Source: Planctomycetota bacterium (GTDB lineage: Bacteria; Planctomycetota; OFTM77). From it: a stretch of 64,000 nucleotides of DNA. Shown here one piece after another: positions 54,891 to 63,859 of the stretch. The first letter of the stretch is position 1. Every line of letters begins with the position of its first letter. The stretch is taken from NCBI GenBank assembly GCA_029260795.1, contig JAJDCO010000054.1:87255-151254 (forward strand). The letters run 5' to 3'. The translations under genes were made by a program, and so were the position numbers. Below the pieces are notes generated by a model that had not been told where the DNA came from, searched no databases, and saw only the letters and a list, made by a program, of their open reading frames with translations.

Positions 54891-57737
54891 TCAGCGGACC
54901 CAGAGGCGAGGATCACCCCAGACGCTGGTCGGGAATCCGTCTCCTTGAACCTCTGCCTGAAGCGTCAGAGCTTGACCTTCGGCGATCTCGACGTCCATGG
55001 GCCAAACGGGCGAATCGGCAGTCACGGGCTCACTCTCGGCGACGACCTGACCATCGACGAGGGCTCGAAAGACCACCGTGCCCGATCCCGAGACTCCGAC
55101 CCGCGCCGAGAATCTCTTGTAGAGACCGAGCAGCTCGTAGTGCAGCGTGATCGCTCCGGATTGAGACACCCATCCGCGGAATCTCGTCCCGGCCACCTCG
55201 AGCGTTTGACCTCCACCGGCAGCGGAGCGCCCCCAACTCCCTGGCCCTTCGATGGCGACCGGCACCAGCTGATCGAGGCCCCGATCTCGAGCCGGGAGGC
55301 TCTTCACGGTCGCGAACACACCCGGAGAGCGCCTACCGAGGCCATCGATGGCGTACACCTCATACCGCACGCGCTGATTGGGCGGTGCGAATCGATCGAT
55401 GAAGGTCGTGTCGAAGTCCCGCGCGATGCGCTCACCATCTCGATGCACTTCGTAGAGACACGCCCCATCGACACCGCGCCAACGCAGCACGACTTGCTCG
55501 TCGAGTGGCGTGCCCAGCAGCGGCGCCGGTGGATCGAGTGCCAAGATCTCTCTCGGCTGTGCACTGAGCTGCATCCGGAACGTGTTGCGCTCGGGAGGAC
55601 GCGGCGTCGCGCCGAACCGGAGCGTCAGCAGGCCCGTCGAGTCGTCGATGAACGGAGCCGCGCCGCGAGCCTGCAAGCGGTCGACGTTCCAGTAGACGTC
55701 GCCACCGCGCAAGGCGATGTGCAACGTGTACTCTCGATCGGGGACGTTCTTGAAGGAGCCGATCAGTACGCCCAGGTCGCTGTCCCATTTGACGGCCAGG
55801 TCCTCGGGCAACGCGGGGATGATGTGGCGCGAGACGCCGACGACCTGCGGGCGGTTCTCGACTCGCCGCAGCAGGAAGAGCCGGACGCTCGTGGGCGGCA
55901 CCGACACCGTCCACGACTCCCGCGCCTCACCGAGATAACGCTGCTCCCAGAACTCGAAGATGTGACGCGGCGCTTTGGGTTGCTCCCAACCGAGTGTCGC
56001 GAAGTCCACCGAACGGAGCTGCGTGCGCTCGCCCCAGTTGAATAAGGCGACGACATCCCATTCCCGCTCGACGATCCGCAAGCGGAGATTCCAGATGTCC
56101 GGCTGGCCCGGCGAGGTGTAGAGATCGAGCGGCCGCACCGGCTGGGGAGGAATGATCGCTTCAAAGGCAGACCGACGCTCCGCGCTCAGGCGTCGCAGGT
56201 CTCCCGTTGCGAAGGCGGCCTGGCCGGTGAGGCCAATCAGCGTGACACCCGCTCGGACCTGCCCGATGGTCAAGGGCTCGGACAACGCGATCGGGCCGGG
56301 AAAGGATTTCCGCTCACCACTCTGGGTGAAGTACCCGCCGAGCGTGTTCCGCAGTGACTCGCGAACGCCATTCCAGCCATCCGTCGAGTGCGGCGAGCTT
56401 CCGACGACCTCGAACAAGGGTGCGAGCTCGAGCGGAACCGACCCGTCGTAGTCGACGAGCTGTCCACCGCCCGAGAGATTCGACTGCAGCCGCGCGATCG
56501 CATCGGTATAGGCCTTGGCCACCGGTGTAGAGGGCGCGCTCCAGCGCGCCTGGGCTCCGGCCCATCGCTCGACGATCGCTCCTTGATCCGTCAGGACGAG
56601 ATCCCGATATCGAAACGTCTGTCCCAAGAGCTCCCCCCAACTATCGAGGAACTCCCAGGCGCCCCGGCTGGTCGGGTCCAGCAATCGAACCGGTTCTTGA
56701 CCCGGCCGCAGAGGAGCGGCTTCTCCTCCGAGCAATCGACTGGCGTTGGACTCCCACACGTCCTCGCGGGGCTCGATGAACGGATTGAAGACGACTCCCG
56801 GCCGGAATCCGACTCGGCGGAGCTGATCGTTGAGCCACTGCAGACCGCGCGGAAACTCGCTCGTCGACGCGCCCGCATCCTGCTCCGGGCGACTGGCGTC
56901 GCGCAAGGCCGTCAGGAGCGCATCCGAGCCGAGCCAGAGCGTATCCGCGCCGAGAGGCAGCCAGTGCTGGGCCATCCAAACGGCGGTTTGGAGGATCTCG
57001 ATCTCGTTACTGCCAAAGGACCCGTTCGGTCCAGCCACCCAGCCCACCGGGGCCGGTCCCTGCAGCGCTTCCGCTTCGCCATCGACCCTGCCGTCACCAC
57101 CCGACGATACCTGAACGGCCTCGTCGTAGCTCAGCTTCAGGAGATCGACCTCGGTATCGCTCAAGACCAATTGACGGTCGACCAAGATCGAGTCCTTGTC
57201 GCCTCGCATCAGTCCGACATCGAATCGGACGGCTTGTCCGCGAGCGCGATCGAAGACGGCGTCACAGCGACGGCTGAACACTCCACCCAGGCTGGTCTGG
57301 AGGACACCGGTCTCGTCCGGCTCGAGCCGCACCGGGACCGGCTGTCGCCCGAAGCGAACGACGGCCCGGATTCGCAGCCGCAGAGGATCCGATCCCGTGT
57401 TGGCGCGACGGGTCGCGACCAGACGGGCCTCCTTGGGATCGTCACCGACGACCAGACCGAACTCGAAGCGCATTCCGTCCGCCGTGACGCCCTCGTAGCG
57501 GCTCCGATTGCCGCGCTCGAGCTCCCAGAGGCGGGCTTCTTGGGAACCCTGACGGCTCTCGGTCTCGAGCTCGACGTCGACGAGCACGCCCTGATTGCCG
57601 TAGAGGAGGACCGTATCTCCAGTGAAGCGGTCAACTCGCAGGCTCCAACGGGCGCGCGAGGCACCCTGGGCCCAGGCGTCCGAGGTCCACGTGATCAACA
57701 CCGCGAACGACAAAGCCGTCAGAATCCTCATGATCAT
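54891..57737 (-). CDS. Large exported glycosidase-like protein with Fn3-like and NPCBM-like domains
   Basis: 948 aa from ATG 57737 (ATG 57731 also possible; GGGGAG upstream). Signal peptide MRILTALSFAVLITWTSDAWA. About 25-260 is a beta-sandwich region like the N-domain of GH36-type alpha-galactosidases; about 260-560 resembles a TIM barrel (SEFPRGLQWLNDQLRRVGFRPGVVFNPFIEP, YRDLVLTDQGAI). A C-terminal beta domain follows, then an Fn3-like module (about 730-805, YEVHRDGERIARDF, VRYEVYAIDG) and an NPCBM-like carbohydrate-binding domain (about 830-948, RGWVSQSGAITLHYELLGLYKRFSARVGV, WGDPRLWVR). Catalytic acids are not certain. Inferred extracellular polysaccharide binding or cleavage. Confidence 0.7.
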   Translation of the reverse strand: MIMRILTALSFAVLITWTSDAWAQGASRARWSLRVDRFTGDTVLLYGNQGVLVDVELETESRQGSQEARLWELERGNRSRYEGVTADGMRFEFGLVVGDDPKEARLVATRRANTGSDPLRLRIRAVVRFGRQPVPVRLEPDETGVLQTSLGGVFSRRCDAVFDRARGQAVRFDVGLMRGDKDSILVDRQLVLSDTEVDLLKLSYDEAVQVSSGGDGRVDGEAEALQGPAPVGWVAGPNGSFGSNEIEILQTAVWMAQHWLPLGADTLWLGSDALLTALRDASRPEQDAGASTSEFPRGLQWLNDQLRRVGFRPGVVFNPFIEPREDVWESNASRLLGGEAAPLRPGQEPVRLLDPTSRGAWEFLDSWGELLGQTFRYRDLVLTDQGAIVERWAGAQARWSAPSTPVAKAYTDAIARLQSNLSGGGQLVDYDGSVPLELAPLFEVVGSSPHSTDGWNGVRESLRNTLGGYFTQSGERKSFPGPIALSEPLTIGQVRAGVTLIGLTGQAAFATGDLRRLSAERRSAFEAIIPPQPVRPLDLYTSPGQPDIWNLRLRIVEREWDVVALFNWGERTQLRSVDFATLGWEQPKAPRHIFEFWEQRYLGEARESWTVSVPPTSVRLFLLRRVENRPQVVGVSRHIIPALPEDLAVKWDSDLGVLIGSFKNVPDREYTLHIALRGGDVYWNVDRLQARGAAPFIDDSTGLLTLRFGATPRPPERNTFRMQLSAQPREILALDPPAPLLGTPLDEQVVLRWRGVDGACLYEVHRDGERIARDFDTTFIDRFAPPNQRVRYEVYAIDGLGRRSPGVFATVKSLPARDRGLDQLVPVAIEGPGSWGRSAAGGGQTLEVAGTRFRGWVSQSGAITLHYELLGLYKRFSARVGVSGSGTVVFRALVDGQVVAESEPVTADSPVWPMDVEIAEGQALTLQAEVQGDGFPTSVWGDPRLWVR

Positions 57738-58206
57738 CGAACTCCCCTGGTCCAGCGGGTGCGACCGGGCCTTCGGCCGGGCCATCGAGTGGCGCTCAGA
57801 TTACCATGGTGCCTCACAGGGACAAGCGGCGCCGCGACTTGGACGGGGTCGAGCCAAAAACCCTGACCAAAAACTGTGGGATGCGATCTCGGGTCCCACG
57901 AGCTCGCCGTCTCCCGTCTCGGAGCGGCCGATGGATCTCTTCGTCCCCCTCGGGAGCCGAGGCCGGAGAGGGCGGCGACCCGGCCGAGCTCGTCGAGCCT
58001 GCGACAGATGCCGAAGAGACTTCGGGTTTTCTGGCGAGCTCGGTCACAGGGTCACTACTCGTTGCGAATCGGCGAGCAGCACCGTGAGATCCGCATCGTC
58101 GAAGACGAGGAGACGGCGGTCGACGTCGAGCGTTGACAGAGGCACCCGATCCGCAGGTATGCTCCGACATGGCCGCTACTCGACCGTCGCCCGCCGGAGG
58201 ATTGCC
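57738..58206. other. 469-nt divergent intergenic region
   Basis: Promoter region between the glycosidase-like gene (minus) and the beta-lactamase-like gene (plus). A frame near 58020-58136 encodes GHYSLRIGEQHREIRIVEDE, faintly like the tail of a RelE-type toxin, but nothing precedes it. A promoter candidate is listed at 58133-58163. Otherwise no structure was recognised. Confidence 0.5.
58133..58163 (+). promoter_or_regulatory. Possible promoter of the beta-lactamase-like gene
   Basis: TTGACA (58133-58138) is a perfect -35 match; TATGCT (58158-58163) is 4 of 6 for the -10. The 19-nt spacer is longer than ideal. The start codon is 44 nt downstream with GGAGG at 58196-58200. Confidence 0.45.
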
Positions 58207-59457
58207 ATGATGCGTCTCGCCTGTCTCCTACTCGTCCTGGCATCCGGCGCGAGCGCCTCCTGTCCGCAAGACTCTGCGGCCGTGCCGGTGACGGGCGACG
58301 CCGTCGCCGGGCTCGAGCCGTTTGACGAGCTGATGATGAGCTTCGTCCGCAAGCACGACGTTCCCGGTGCCTCGTTGGCGATCGGGCGTCGCGGGAAGAT
58401 CCTCTACGCTCGCGGATTCGGTGTGGCGGATCGTGAGAGCGGCCAGCTCGTGATGCCCGACTCGCGCTTCCGCATCGCCAGCATCTCGAAGCCGTTCACG
58501 GCCGTCGCCATTCTCCAGCTCGTGGAGCGCGGAGAGCTTTCGCTCGACGATCTCGTCTTCGAAGTCCTCGAGCTCGGCAAGGACCTCGAAGAGCATGCCG
58601 TCGATCCTCGCCTGGCCGAGATCACGATCGACCATCTCCTCCAGCATCGGGGCGGCTGGGATCGCCAGCAGAGCTTCGACCCGATGTTCATCTACGATCG
58701 CGTCGCCGAAGTGCTCGGCACGACGGTGCCGCCGTCGCACGAGGATCTCATTCGGTACATGATCCGGCAGCCGCTACAGTTCGCGCCCGGCGAGCGAGTG
58801 GCGTACTCGAACTTCGGATACTGCCTCCTCGGGCGCGTGATCGAGCAGAAGAGCGGCCAGACCTACGAGGCGTTCGTGCGGGAATCGATCCTCGAGCCGC
58901 TCGGAATCGAGAGCATGCAGATCGGAGCGTCACTTCCCGAGCAGCGAGCGGACGGCGAGGTGACCTACTACGATCCGCACGGACGAGTGGGGGCACCGGT
59001 CCGGGCTCCCGATCGCCAGGTACCGGCCCCCTACCTCATCGATCACGAGGTCATGGACTCTCATGGTGGCTGGATCGCCACCGCCTCCGATCTCGTGCAC
59101 TTCGCGTTGGCGCTGGACCACTCATCGCGCAGGCGCGTTCTGAAGCAGGTGACTGTCCACAAGATGTTCGAGCCCCCGTCTGGCTCCGCGGGCTACGCTG
59201 AAGACGGCTCGGTCCTTCCAAGCTACTACGCGCGGGGCTGGCTTGTCCGGCCGGTCGGCAACGGTCGCGCCAATACCTGGCACGGGGGACTGTTGATGCC
59301 GGGCACGTCGACGCTCCTGGTGAGGCGACATGACGGCCTCCACTGGGCAGTGCTCTTCAACTGCCACGGCAGCGAGACAGCGCTCACGCTCGCCGGTGCG
59401 ATCGACCCGCTTCTCCATCGAGCGGCCGCGCGTGTCGAGCGCTGGCCGAAGCGCTGA
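58207..59457 (+). CDS. Exported serine hydrolase of the class C beta-lactamase/DD-peptidase family
   Basis: 416 aa from ATG 58207, GGAGG 6 nt upstream. Signal peptide MMRLACLLLVLASGASAS followed by Cys, so possibly a lipoprotein. Catalytic motifs: ASISKPFTAVA (SxxK nucleophile), VAYSNFGYCLLG (YxN) and WHGGLLMPG (HxG in the KTG place). GASLAIGRRGKILYARGFGVAD is the usual N-terminal segment. Members include esterases, DD-peptidases and beta-lactamases; which applies here is unknown. Converges with the TIG-repeat gene, 26 nt apart. Confidence 0.9.
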   Translation: MMRLACLLLVLASGASASCPQDSAAVPVTGDAVAGLEPFDELMMSFVRKHDVPGASLAIGRRGKILYARGFGVADRESGQLVMPDSRFRIASISKPFTAVAILQLVERGELSLDDLVFEVLELGKDLEEHAVDPRLAEITIDHLLQHRGGWDRQQSFDPMFIYDRVAEVLGTTVPPSHEDLIRYMIRQPLQFAPGERVAYSNFGYCLLGRVIEQKSGQTYEAFVRESILEPLGIESMQIGASLPEQRADGEVTYYDPHGRVGAPVRAPDRQVPAPYLIDHEVMDSHGGWIATASDLVHFALALDHSSRRRVLKQVTVHKMFEPPSGSAGYAEDGSVLPSYYARGWLVRPVGNGRANTWHGGLLMPGTSTLLVRRHDGLHWAVLFNCHGSETALTLAGAIDPLLHRAAARVERWPKR

Positions 59458-59483
59458 AGCTAGAAGAGGCCGACGCCCGCTGC

Positions 59484-61295
59484 TCAATCCTCGACGGTGA
59501 ACGGAATCCCGTTGCTGGTCGTGCTGGCGACCGTCACGGTGATCGTGATCGGGCCCGACTCCGCATCCTCGGGGACCACGACGAAGAGATCGGTCGAAGA
59601 CCGGATCGGTGCTACCGCCGTCGCGGAGCCGGAGACTCCGATGAAGGTCACGGTCGGCGTTTGGCCGAACAGCCACAGACCCTCGCCGCGCAAGCGAATC
59701 GTCTGACCGCGCAGGCCTTGATCATCGCTGGCATCCGCGTCGATCGACGGCTCGGGCGCCGGGACGATCGGATAGCTCGTGAGCACCGCCGGATCGGAGC
59801 CTTCGACCGAGATCTCGACCGGCCCCGAGATCGCATCAGACGGGACGACGGCTCGGATCGTGCCGCGCGTGTGTGTGATGACTTGGGCCGGCGATACGTC
59901 CTCGCCACCGCGCGTGAACTGAACGGTCACTTCGGCCTCCGGGCCACCGAAGCCGGTGCCCACGACCAGCACGTCGCCGTTCGGTGGTGCGCCGGTCTCA
60001 GGATAGACGCCGAACAGGGTTGGTGGAGCGGCCGCCAGGATCTCGATCCCCTCGAGAGCGACGCCCGTGGCTTCTTGCCCTTCGCGTACGACGCGCACCG
60101 AGACATCGGCCAGCCCCGACTCCAGGCCATAGGGAACGATCGCGAGAGCGCGATCCTCTCCGAATGGCACGGAGTGGGCCAGAGCCGTTCCGAAGCGCAC
60201 CTGGGGCGGGTAGCTGGCGTTGCCGAGGAAGCTGCCTTCGAGGAGGACCGGCAGTCCGGGTGGCACGGCCGTGGCGCCGCTCGGCGACGCGATCGAGTCG
60301 ATCGACGGAGAACCGGGTAGCAGCACCGTAAAGAACGCTTGCCCCGGCGAGTTCGACTGTCCCCCGCGATCGACAATGATCTCTCGCACTCCGGCCCCTG
60401 CCGAGCGAGGCACCTCGGTCAAGATCAAGGCATCGCTCCAGGCGATGACGAGAGCCGGGTCGACACCGAAGGTCACCGTGGGCTCGGTTCCGTTGGCGAG
60501 GTTCGTCCCCTCGATCGTCACGATGCTTCCCGGCGTTCCCGCGCTGGGCAGCACGGCCACGACCTGAGGTGTGGGGTCGATTCGATACTCGAAGAAGCCG
60601 GGGCAAGTGACCTCGGCTTCGCCGGGAACTTGGACACGCACGGTGACCGGGCCATCGGGCAGCCCGTCGGGTGCCAAGACGAAGATCCGGTTGCCTGTCG
60701 TGATGGCAGGAAAGCTCGACAAGGCGGGCGGTGATCCGGCGCTCTCGAAGGTGACCGTCGGCTGGAGCCCGAAGGAGCCGAGTTGGCTGCCTTCGATCGT
60801 GAGCAGCGTGCCCCCCCCACCAGAAGCGGGAGAGCAGCCCGTGAGCTCGGGGGCCGCCGCCGGCCGAAAGCGGAGCTCGGCGCTGTTCGCACCGGGAACG
60901 CCGTCCGCCGTCACCGAGACGGCGAGGCTCGCGAAGCCGAGCCCGTTGACGTCCGGCTCGATGCCGATGGGTGCCGTGAGCACGAGGGCGTCTTCCTCGC
61001 CAACGACCGTGCAGTACAAGGGATCGACCTCGACCGACTCGTTCTGACCCATGCGAGCGTAGATGAAGCGCACGCGATTGTCTTGAACGGCTGAGAATCC
61101 ACTGCCTCGGATCAGGAGCAGCCCTCCCTCGGGAGCTCCCGTGTCGAATCCAGAGAGATCACCCGCATCCAGAATCGCGGTGATCCAGGCGCCGCTGCTT
61201 TGGGCCTCCGTGGTCGCCGTGAACCATCCGCCGAAAGCCAGGAGACCACTGAATGCCAAGAGCAGGGCGATGTGGCCGGTGTGACGTGTTCTCAT
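59484..61295 (-). CDS. Exported IPT/TIG-repeat protein
   Basis: 603 aa. Signal peptide (HIALLLAFSGLLAFGGWF). The rest is six Ig-like IPT/TIG units of about 85-95 residues, each starting like PEITGCSPASGGGGTLLTIEGSQLG and with a strand such as PTVTFGVDPA or PQVRFGTALA. Such repeats form surface stalks or adhesins. No C-terminal anchor or sorting motif. Follows a small VCBS-like lipoprotein by 12 nt; the two may form one surface structure. Confidence 0.85.
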   Translation of the reverse strand: MRTRHTGHIALLLAFSGLLAFGGWFTATTEAQSSGAWITAILDAGDLSGFDTGAPEGGLLLIRGSGFSAVQDNRVRFIYARMGQNESVEVDPLYCTVVGEEDALVLTAPIGIEPDVNGLGFASLAVSVTADGVPGANSAELRFRPAAAPELTGCSPASGGGGTLLTIEGSQLGSFGLQPTVTFESAGSPPALSSFPAITTGNRIFVLAPDGLPDGPVTVRVQVPGEAEVTCPGFFEYRIDPTPQVVAVLPSAGTPGSIVTIEGTNLANGTEPTVTFGVDPALVIAWSDALILTEVPRSAGAGVREIIVDRGGQSNSPGQAFFTVLLPGSPSIDSIASPSGATAVPPGLPVLLEGSFLGNASYPPQVRFGTALAHSVPFGEDRALAIVPYGLESGLADVSVRVVREGQEATGVALEGIEILAAAPPTLFGVYPETGAPPNGDVLVVGTGFGGPEAEVTVQFTRGGEDVSPAQVITHTRGTIRAVVPSDAISGPVEISVEGSDPAVLTSYPIVPAPEPSIDADASDDQGLRGQTIRLRGEGLWLFGQTPTVTFIGVSGSATAVAPIRSSTDLFVVVPEDAESGPITITVTVASTTSNGIPFTVED

Positions 61296-61307
61296 TTCGG
61301 GCCTCCT

Positions 61308-61706
61308 TCAGCCGAAGATCACGAAGTAGAATCTGGTCTCATCGGCTTCCTGAACCCGCAGCAGCTCGAGGCCGCGCGCCTTCAGACGGCCCTTCGAAAG
61401 CCGAGCGATCAAGGCTCGACTGGCGGACCCACTCAACGTGGTCTCCGTCAAGTTCGGGGTGTTGTCCAAGAAGCGGCCTCGCCCATCGCCAAACAGCGCC
61501 TGGAGAATCGCGACCGGCTGCGTCTCGGTCGAGACACGCAAGAGGTCGAGATTCCCATCGCCATCCCAGTCGGTCAGGACGCCGGCGACCTCGTTCGAGG
61601 AGTCGTTCGCGGCGAAGCCCACCGCCGACCCGCCGCCGGTACTACAACTGATGGATCCGACCCATAGGCCGAGGCCCAGGCACGCGATGACCCGCATCGA
61701 CATCAT
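61308..61706 (-). CDS. Small lipoprotein with a VCBS/EF-hand-like calcium loop
   Basis: 132 aa. Signal MRVIACLGLGLWVGSISC gives a lipoprotein (SISC). A single loop DWDGDGNLDLLRV matches the DxDxDGxxD calcium-binding loop of FG-GAP/VCBS repeats, with GDGRGRFLDNTP as a half repeat. Such single repeats normally sit in larger beta-propellers, so this could be a remnant or a partner of the downstream TIG protein. Confidence 0.65.
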   Translation of the reverse strand: MMSMRVIACLGLGLWVGSISCSTGGGSAVGFAANDSSNEVAGVLTDWDGDGNLDLLRVSTETQPVAILQALFGDGRGRFLDNTPNLTETTLSGSASRALIARLSKGRLKARGLELLRVQEADETRFYFVIFG

Positions 61707-61874
61707 CTTGACTCCCCGTAATCCGGACGAGCGAGGGTGCCTCGCCGCGCGAGGAACCTCCCCGCCTCTTCATCGGCTGTCCAGGTGCTGGAACCTTTGG
61801 AGATCGTCGAGACCATTCAGCCCGCGCCGAATCCTTCCCGCGCCGACCGGGTCCGCGGAAGCCTCACTCGGAGC

Positions 61875-61904
61875 TTGATTCCCTCGGGCTCGGGCGGCTA
61901 GAAC
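61875..61904 (+). promoter_or_regulatory. Possible promoter of the lipoprotein gene at 61951
   Basis: TTGATT (61875-61880), 18-nt spacer, TAGAAC (61899-61904); both 4 of 6. The -10 is nearly the same as the strong TAGAAT at 62689, which supports it. The start is 47 nt downstream. Confidence 0.45.
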
Positions 61905-61950
61905 GCGCACGCGAAACTGTCCTTCGACTTCTCTCTGGACGAGGTGACTC

Positions 61951-62589
61951 ATGAGCTCTTGGAAGACCTGGATCGCGGTCTCGACCCTGTGCCTGTCGAG
62001 TGGATGTCTCAAGGACGCCGGTTCGCCTCCCGAGGACGCGATCGACATTACGCCCGGTGGAGCGAGCGGTCCCGGAAGCACGCCGCCCGAGCAGGTCGCG
62101 GCCGGAGATCGACTCGATCTGGGCGGGCTCTCGGTGGTCGTACCCGAGGGTTGGGTCGTGGAGCGCCCCGAGAATGCGATGCGCCGCGGACAGTTCAAGC
62201 TGCCGAGTGACGAGGGTGGCGAGCCGGCTCAGATGGTGATCTTCAACTTTGGACAGGGTCAAGGTGGCACCGTCCGCGACAACCTGGATCGTTGGAGCTC
62301 CCAGTACTCGCAGCCGGATGGCAGCGACTCTCGGGAGGCCGCGACGATTGAGCAGCAGACGGTCAACGGCATGGCCGTGACGACCATCGACCTGACGGGA
62401 ACGCTCTCCTCGGCCGTGTCGATGCAGGATCCTTCAGCGGGACGCAACAACAAGCCCGATCAGCGGCTGATTGGAGCCATCGTCGAATCGCCCCGGGGCG
62501 GAATGTTCTTCTTCAAGGCAACCGGGCCCAAGGCGGTACTCGATCGCTGGGAAGCCTCGATCGAGGAGTTCATCGCGTCGGCCCGCTGA
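61951..62589 (+). CDS. Lipoprotein of unknown function
   Basis: 212 aa. Lipoprotein signal WIAVSTLCLSSGC. After a Pro/Gly-rich linker (about 22-55) comes a single beta-rich domain: LGGLSVVVPEGWVVERPENAMRRG, EPAQMVIFNFGQGQGGTVRDNLDRW, TIDLTGTLSS, GGMFFFKATGPKAVLDRWEASIEEFI. This resembles the PsbP/Mog1-like fold of many exported planctomycete proteins (PEGW at the start, single-helix end), but no enzyme motif exists. Confidence 0.7.
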   Translation: MSSWKTWIAVSTLCLSSGCLKDAGSPPEDAIDITPGGASGPGSTPPEQVAAGDRLDLGGLSVVVPEGWVVERPENAMRRGQFKLPSDEGGEPAQMVIFNFGQGQGGTVRDNLDRWSSQYSQPDGSDSREAATIEQQTVNGMAVTTIDLTGTLSSAVSMQDPSAGRNNKPDQRLIGAIVESPRGGMFFFKATGPKAVLDRWEASIEEFIASAR

Positions 62590-62666
62590 GTCGATCAGCA
62601 CCGAAGGACCGTGCTTCGGCCGGTTCAGAGGTGCTCGGCTGACCGGCGACCGACCCGGCTAATGGT

Positions 62667-62694
62667 TTGACAGCCCCCGCCCCGGGCCTAGAAT
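62667..62694 (+). promoter_or_regulatory. Strong sigma-70-like promoter of the fatty acid desaturase gene
   Basis: TTGACA (62667-62672, perfect), 16-nt C/G-rich spacer, TAGAAT (62689-62694, 5 of 6). Transcription would start near 62701, leaving a 5' leader of about 60 nt before ATG 62762. This is the best promoter match noticed in the window. Confidence 0.75.
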
Positions 62695-62761
62695 CGGGCC
62701 AAGAGCAGAAGCCGGGTTCCGCCCCCACCAAGTCTCCAGCACGAGGGACCCCGTTCCCCAG

Positions 62762-63859
62762 ATGGCAAGTCCCCTTCCGGTTCCGCCCGACGACGTTCGG
62801 CGCGGCGAGATCCTCGCCTCGCTCGAGCAGTGTCGCGCCCAGCTGACAACGGCCGAGCTCGTCAAGACGATCCCACGCGAGTGCTTCGTGCGAAAGCCGG
62901 GGCGAGAAGCCGCCGCGATCGCGACCAGCATCGGCGTCTCGATCGCCGCTTGGTGGCTGCTGGTGATCAATCCGTACTGGTGGCTCTTGCCACCGATCTG
63001 GTTCCTCGCCGGCACCGCCGTGTGGGGCCTCTACGTGATCGGACACGACTGCGGGCACGGCTCCTTCTCGTCGAGCGGGAAGGTGAACGCGGTCGTCGGG
63101 CACTTCCTGCTGACGCCGTTCCTGTATCCGTTCCACGCCTGGCGGCTCCTGCACCATCATCACCACTCGAACACGAACAGCCTCGAGCGCGACATCGACT
63201 GGCGACCGCTGCCGGTCGCGGTGTATCGCAAGCTGTCGGTTCGTCCGCGCTTCGTGTACCGCATGATCCGCACCTGGTTCTGGTGGGCCGGGACGATGCA
63301 CCAGTGGGCGACCATGGCCTTCGACCTGAAGCGGTTCAAGGAAGGCAAGGATCGCGACTCGGTCCGCTTCTCGATCATCGTGGTCGCGATCTACGCCGCG
63401 GTCTTCTTCCCGACGATGCTCGCCACCGTCGGAGTCTGGGGACTGGTGAAGTACTTCTTCGTGCCGTGGGCGATCGCGTATGGCTGGTTCAGCACCGTCA
63501 CGCTCATGCACCACTCACACGTCGAGGTGCCGTTCCTCGACAAGCTGCGCTGGTCGGCGGCGACCGCCAATCTGGCGATGACCATCTACTGCCGGTTCCC
63601 GCGTTGGTGCGAGTTCCTGAGCCACGACATCAACGTGCACGTGCCGCACCACATCGCGCCCAGCATTCCCTTCTATCGGCTACGGCAAGCCCACGAAGCG
63701 ATCAAGTCTCGTTGGCCGGACCTGGTCCGGGAGAAGCGCTTCCGCTGGCGAGACCTCGTACACACCTTGCGCTCGTGCCAGCTCGTCGATCGCAAGAGCG
63801 GCTTCTACGTCGACTTCAGCGCCGCGCAGAGGAAGAAGCGAGCGGCGGCCAAGACCTAG
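62762..63859 (+). CDS. Membrane fatty acid desaturase (delta-12 type)
   Basis: 365 aa. Three histidine boxes binding the diiron centre: HDCGHGSF (95-102), HHHHHSNTN (131 onwards) and HVPHHIAP (293 onwards). Membrane helices at about 53-90 and 203-248. The HDCGH and HVPHH spellings match acyl-lipid delta-12/omega-3 desaturases of cyanobacteria and plants, which place a second double bond using ferredoxin or cytochrome b5 electrons. Inferred role: membrane fluidity, possibly at low temperature; a strong promoter precedes it. Its TAG stop abuts a possible IS end. Confidence 0.9.
   Translation: MASPLPVPPDDVRRGEILASLEQCRAQLTTAELVKTIPRECFVRKPGREAAAIATSIGVSIAAWWLLVINPYWWLLPPIWFLAGTAVWGLYVIGHDCGHGSFSSSGKVNAVVGHFLLTPFLYPFHAWRLLHHHHHSNTNSLERDIDWRPLPVAVYRKLSVRPRFVYRMIRTWFWWAGTMHQWATMAFDLKRFKEGKDRDSVRFSIIVVAIYAAVFFPTMLATVGVWGLVKYFFVPWAIAYGWFSTVTLMHHSHVEVPFLDKLRWSAATANLAMTIYCRFPRWCEFLSHDINVHVPHHIAPSIPFYRLRQAHEAIKSRWPDLVREKRFRWRDLVHTLRSCQLVDRKSGFYVDFSAAQRKKRAAAKT

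Noticed and set aside
57876..58136. RelE-like toxin tail (GHYSLRIGEQHREIRIVEDE)
   Set aside because: Only about 25 residues resemble a toxin C-terminus; the upstream part is not RelE-like and no antitoxin is present.
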